NCBI GenBank assembly: GCA_021850555.1
Contig: JAJZLX010000278.1
Coordinates: 1 to 5,270, forward strand
Length of the DNA: 5,270 bases
Direction: 5' to 3'
Source: Pseudomonadota bacterium
GTDB lineage: Bacteria; Pseudomonadota; Gammaproteobacteria; Steroidobacterales; Steroidobacteraceae
A model generated the notes under the pieces. That model had not been told where the DNA came from. It saw nothing but the letters and a program-made list of their open reading frames with translations, and searched no databases. This document shows positions 4,861 to 5,270 of the stretch, piece after piece. The position numbers were made by a program, and so were the translations under genes. Every line of letters starts with the position of its first letter. Position 1 is the stretch's first letter.

Positions 4861-5270
4861 CTAGAACATTTCCGAGGGTCCTGGCGGCTTGATATCCACC
4901 TTGTTGCGCGAGGGAATGAAATCCCCCGTGATCATCTCCTCGTAGGTCTGGCCCGGCCCGACCATGGGATACACCCCCGCATCGGGATCGATCATCACCT
5001 CGAGGAAGGCGGGTCCCGGGGAGCCGAGGAATTCCGCCACCACCCGCGGCACGTCCTCTTTCCGGTCCAGGCGCACCGCGTACGGGAAACCGTCGGCCTG
5101 GGCGGCCTTGATGAAGTCCTTCTTGTGCAGCGAGCGATCGCTCGCCGAGAGCCGTCCCTTGAAGAACAGCTTCTGCCACTGCTTGACCATGCCGTCGCCG
5201 AAGTTGTTGAGCACCACGATCTTGATCGGCAGGTCGTAGGTGGTGACGGTCTCGAGCTCGCCGAGGTTCA
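4861..5270 (-). CDS. ilvB: Acetolactate synthase large (catalytic) subunit, C-terminal end only
   Basis: Acetohydroxyacid synthase uses ThDP, Mg2+ and FAD to condense pyruvate with pyruvate or 2-oxobutyrate, the first common step of branched-chain amino acid synthesis. Only the last 135 codons plus the TAG are in the window; the 5' end lies beyond 5270. Visible landmarks are NLGELETVTTYDLPIKIVV at the edge, then NNFGDGMVKQWQ, the NN/GMV-QWQ region closing the ThDP fold. FFKGRLSASDRSLHKKDF, PGPAFLEVMIDPDAGVYPMV and GPGQTYEEMITG follow. The upstream GDG of the ThDP motif is outside the window. No small regulatory subunit (ilvN/ilvH) follows; gloA comes next after 22 bp. The substrate-level role is inferred from family; the exact isozyme (ilvB, ilvI or ilvG) cannot be decided from this fragment. 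Confidence 0.92.
   Translation of the reverse strand, partial: NLGELETVTTYDLPIKIVVLNNFGDGMVKQWQKLFFKGRLSASDRSLHKKDFIKAAQADGFPYAVRLDRKEDVPRVVAEFLGSPGPAFLEVMIDPDAGVYPMVGPGQTYEEMITGDFIPSRNKVDIKPPGPSEMF

Overview
This is a GC-rich window with dense, proteobacterial-type coding. Threonine deaminase, a two-domain nickel/zinc-type glyoxalase I, a YiiD_C-type thioesterase and long Lys/Ala/Pro-rich tails all point to a high-GC gammaproteobacterium or a close neighbour of that class. No 16S or other marker is present, so the assignment is only a guess. No tRNA, rRNA, CRISPR array or insertion sequence was seen.

Layout. Six of the seven genes read on the minus strand. From the right edge leftwards, these are: the C-terminal end of an acetolactate synthase large subunit (4861-5270, cut by the window edge); gloA (4419-4838, GTG start with a strong ribosome binding site); a hot-dog thioesterase (3931-4389); a 111-bp gap with a possible hairpin; and a double-VOC-domain protein with a long histone-H1-like basic tail (2647-3819). 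A plus-strand MDR-family NADPH oxidoreductase (1567-2520) converges on the VOC gene across 126 bp. It diverges from a small alpha/beta-hydrolase-fold gene (838-1494, minus) across 72 bp. The hydrolase gene lies 7 bp upstream of ilvA (1-830, minus, cut by the left edge).

How the genes may work together. IlvA makes 2-oxobutyrate, and acetolactate synthase condenses it with pyruvate, so the two edge genes belong to the same isoleucine pathway. GloA makes S-lactoylglutathione from methylglyoxal and glutathione. The next gene is a thioesterase, which raises the testable idea of a local thioester-hydrolysing partner for GloA.

Most unusual features. First, a two-domain VOC protein is fused in frame to about 130 residues with no acidic residue and about 37% Lys+Arg, partly built from a 42-bp tandem repeat. 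Second, the alpha/beta-hydrolase-fold protein has Gly at the nucleophile position, appears to lack the cap domain, and has no evident catalytic His.
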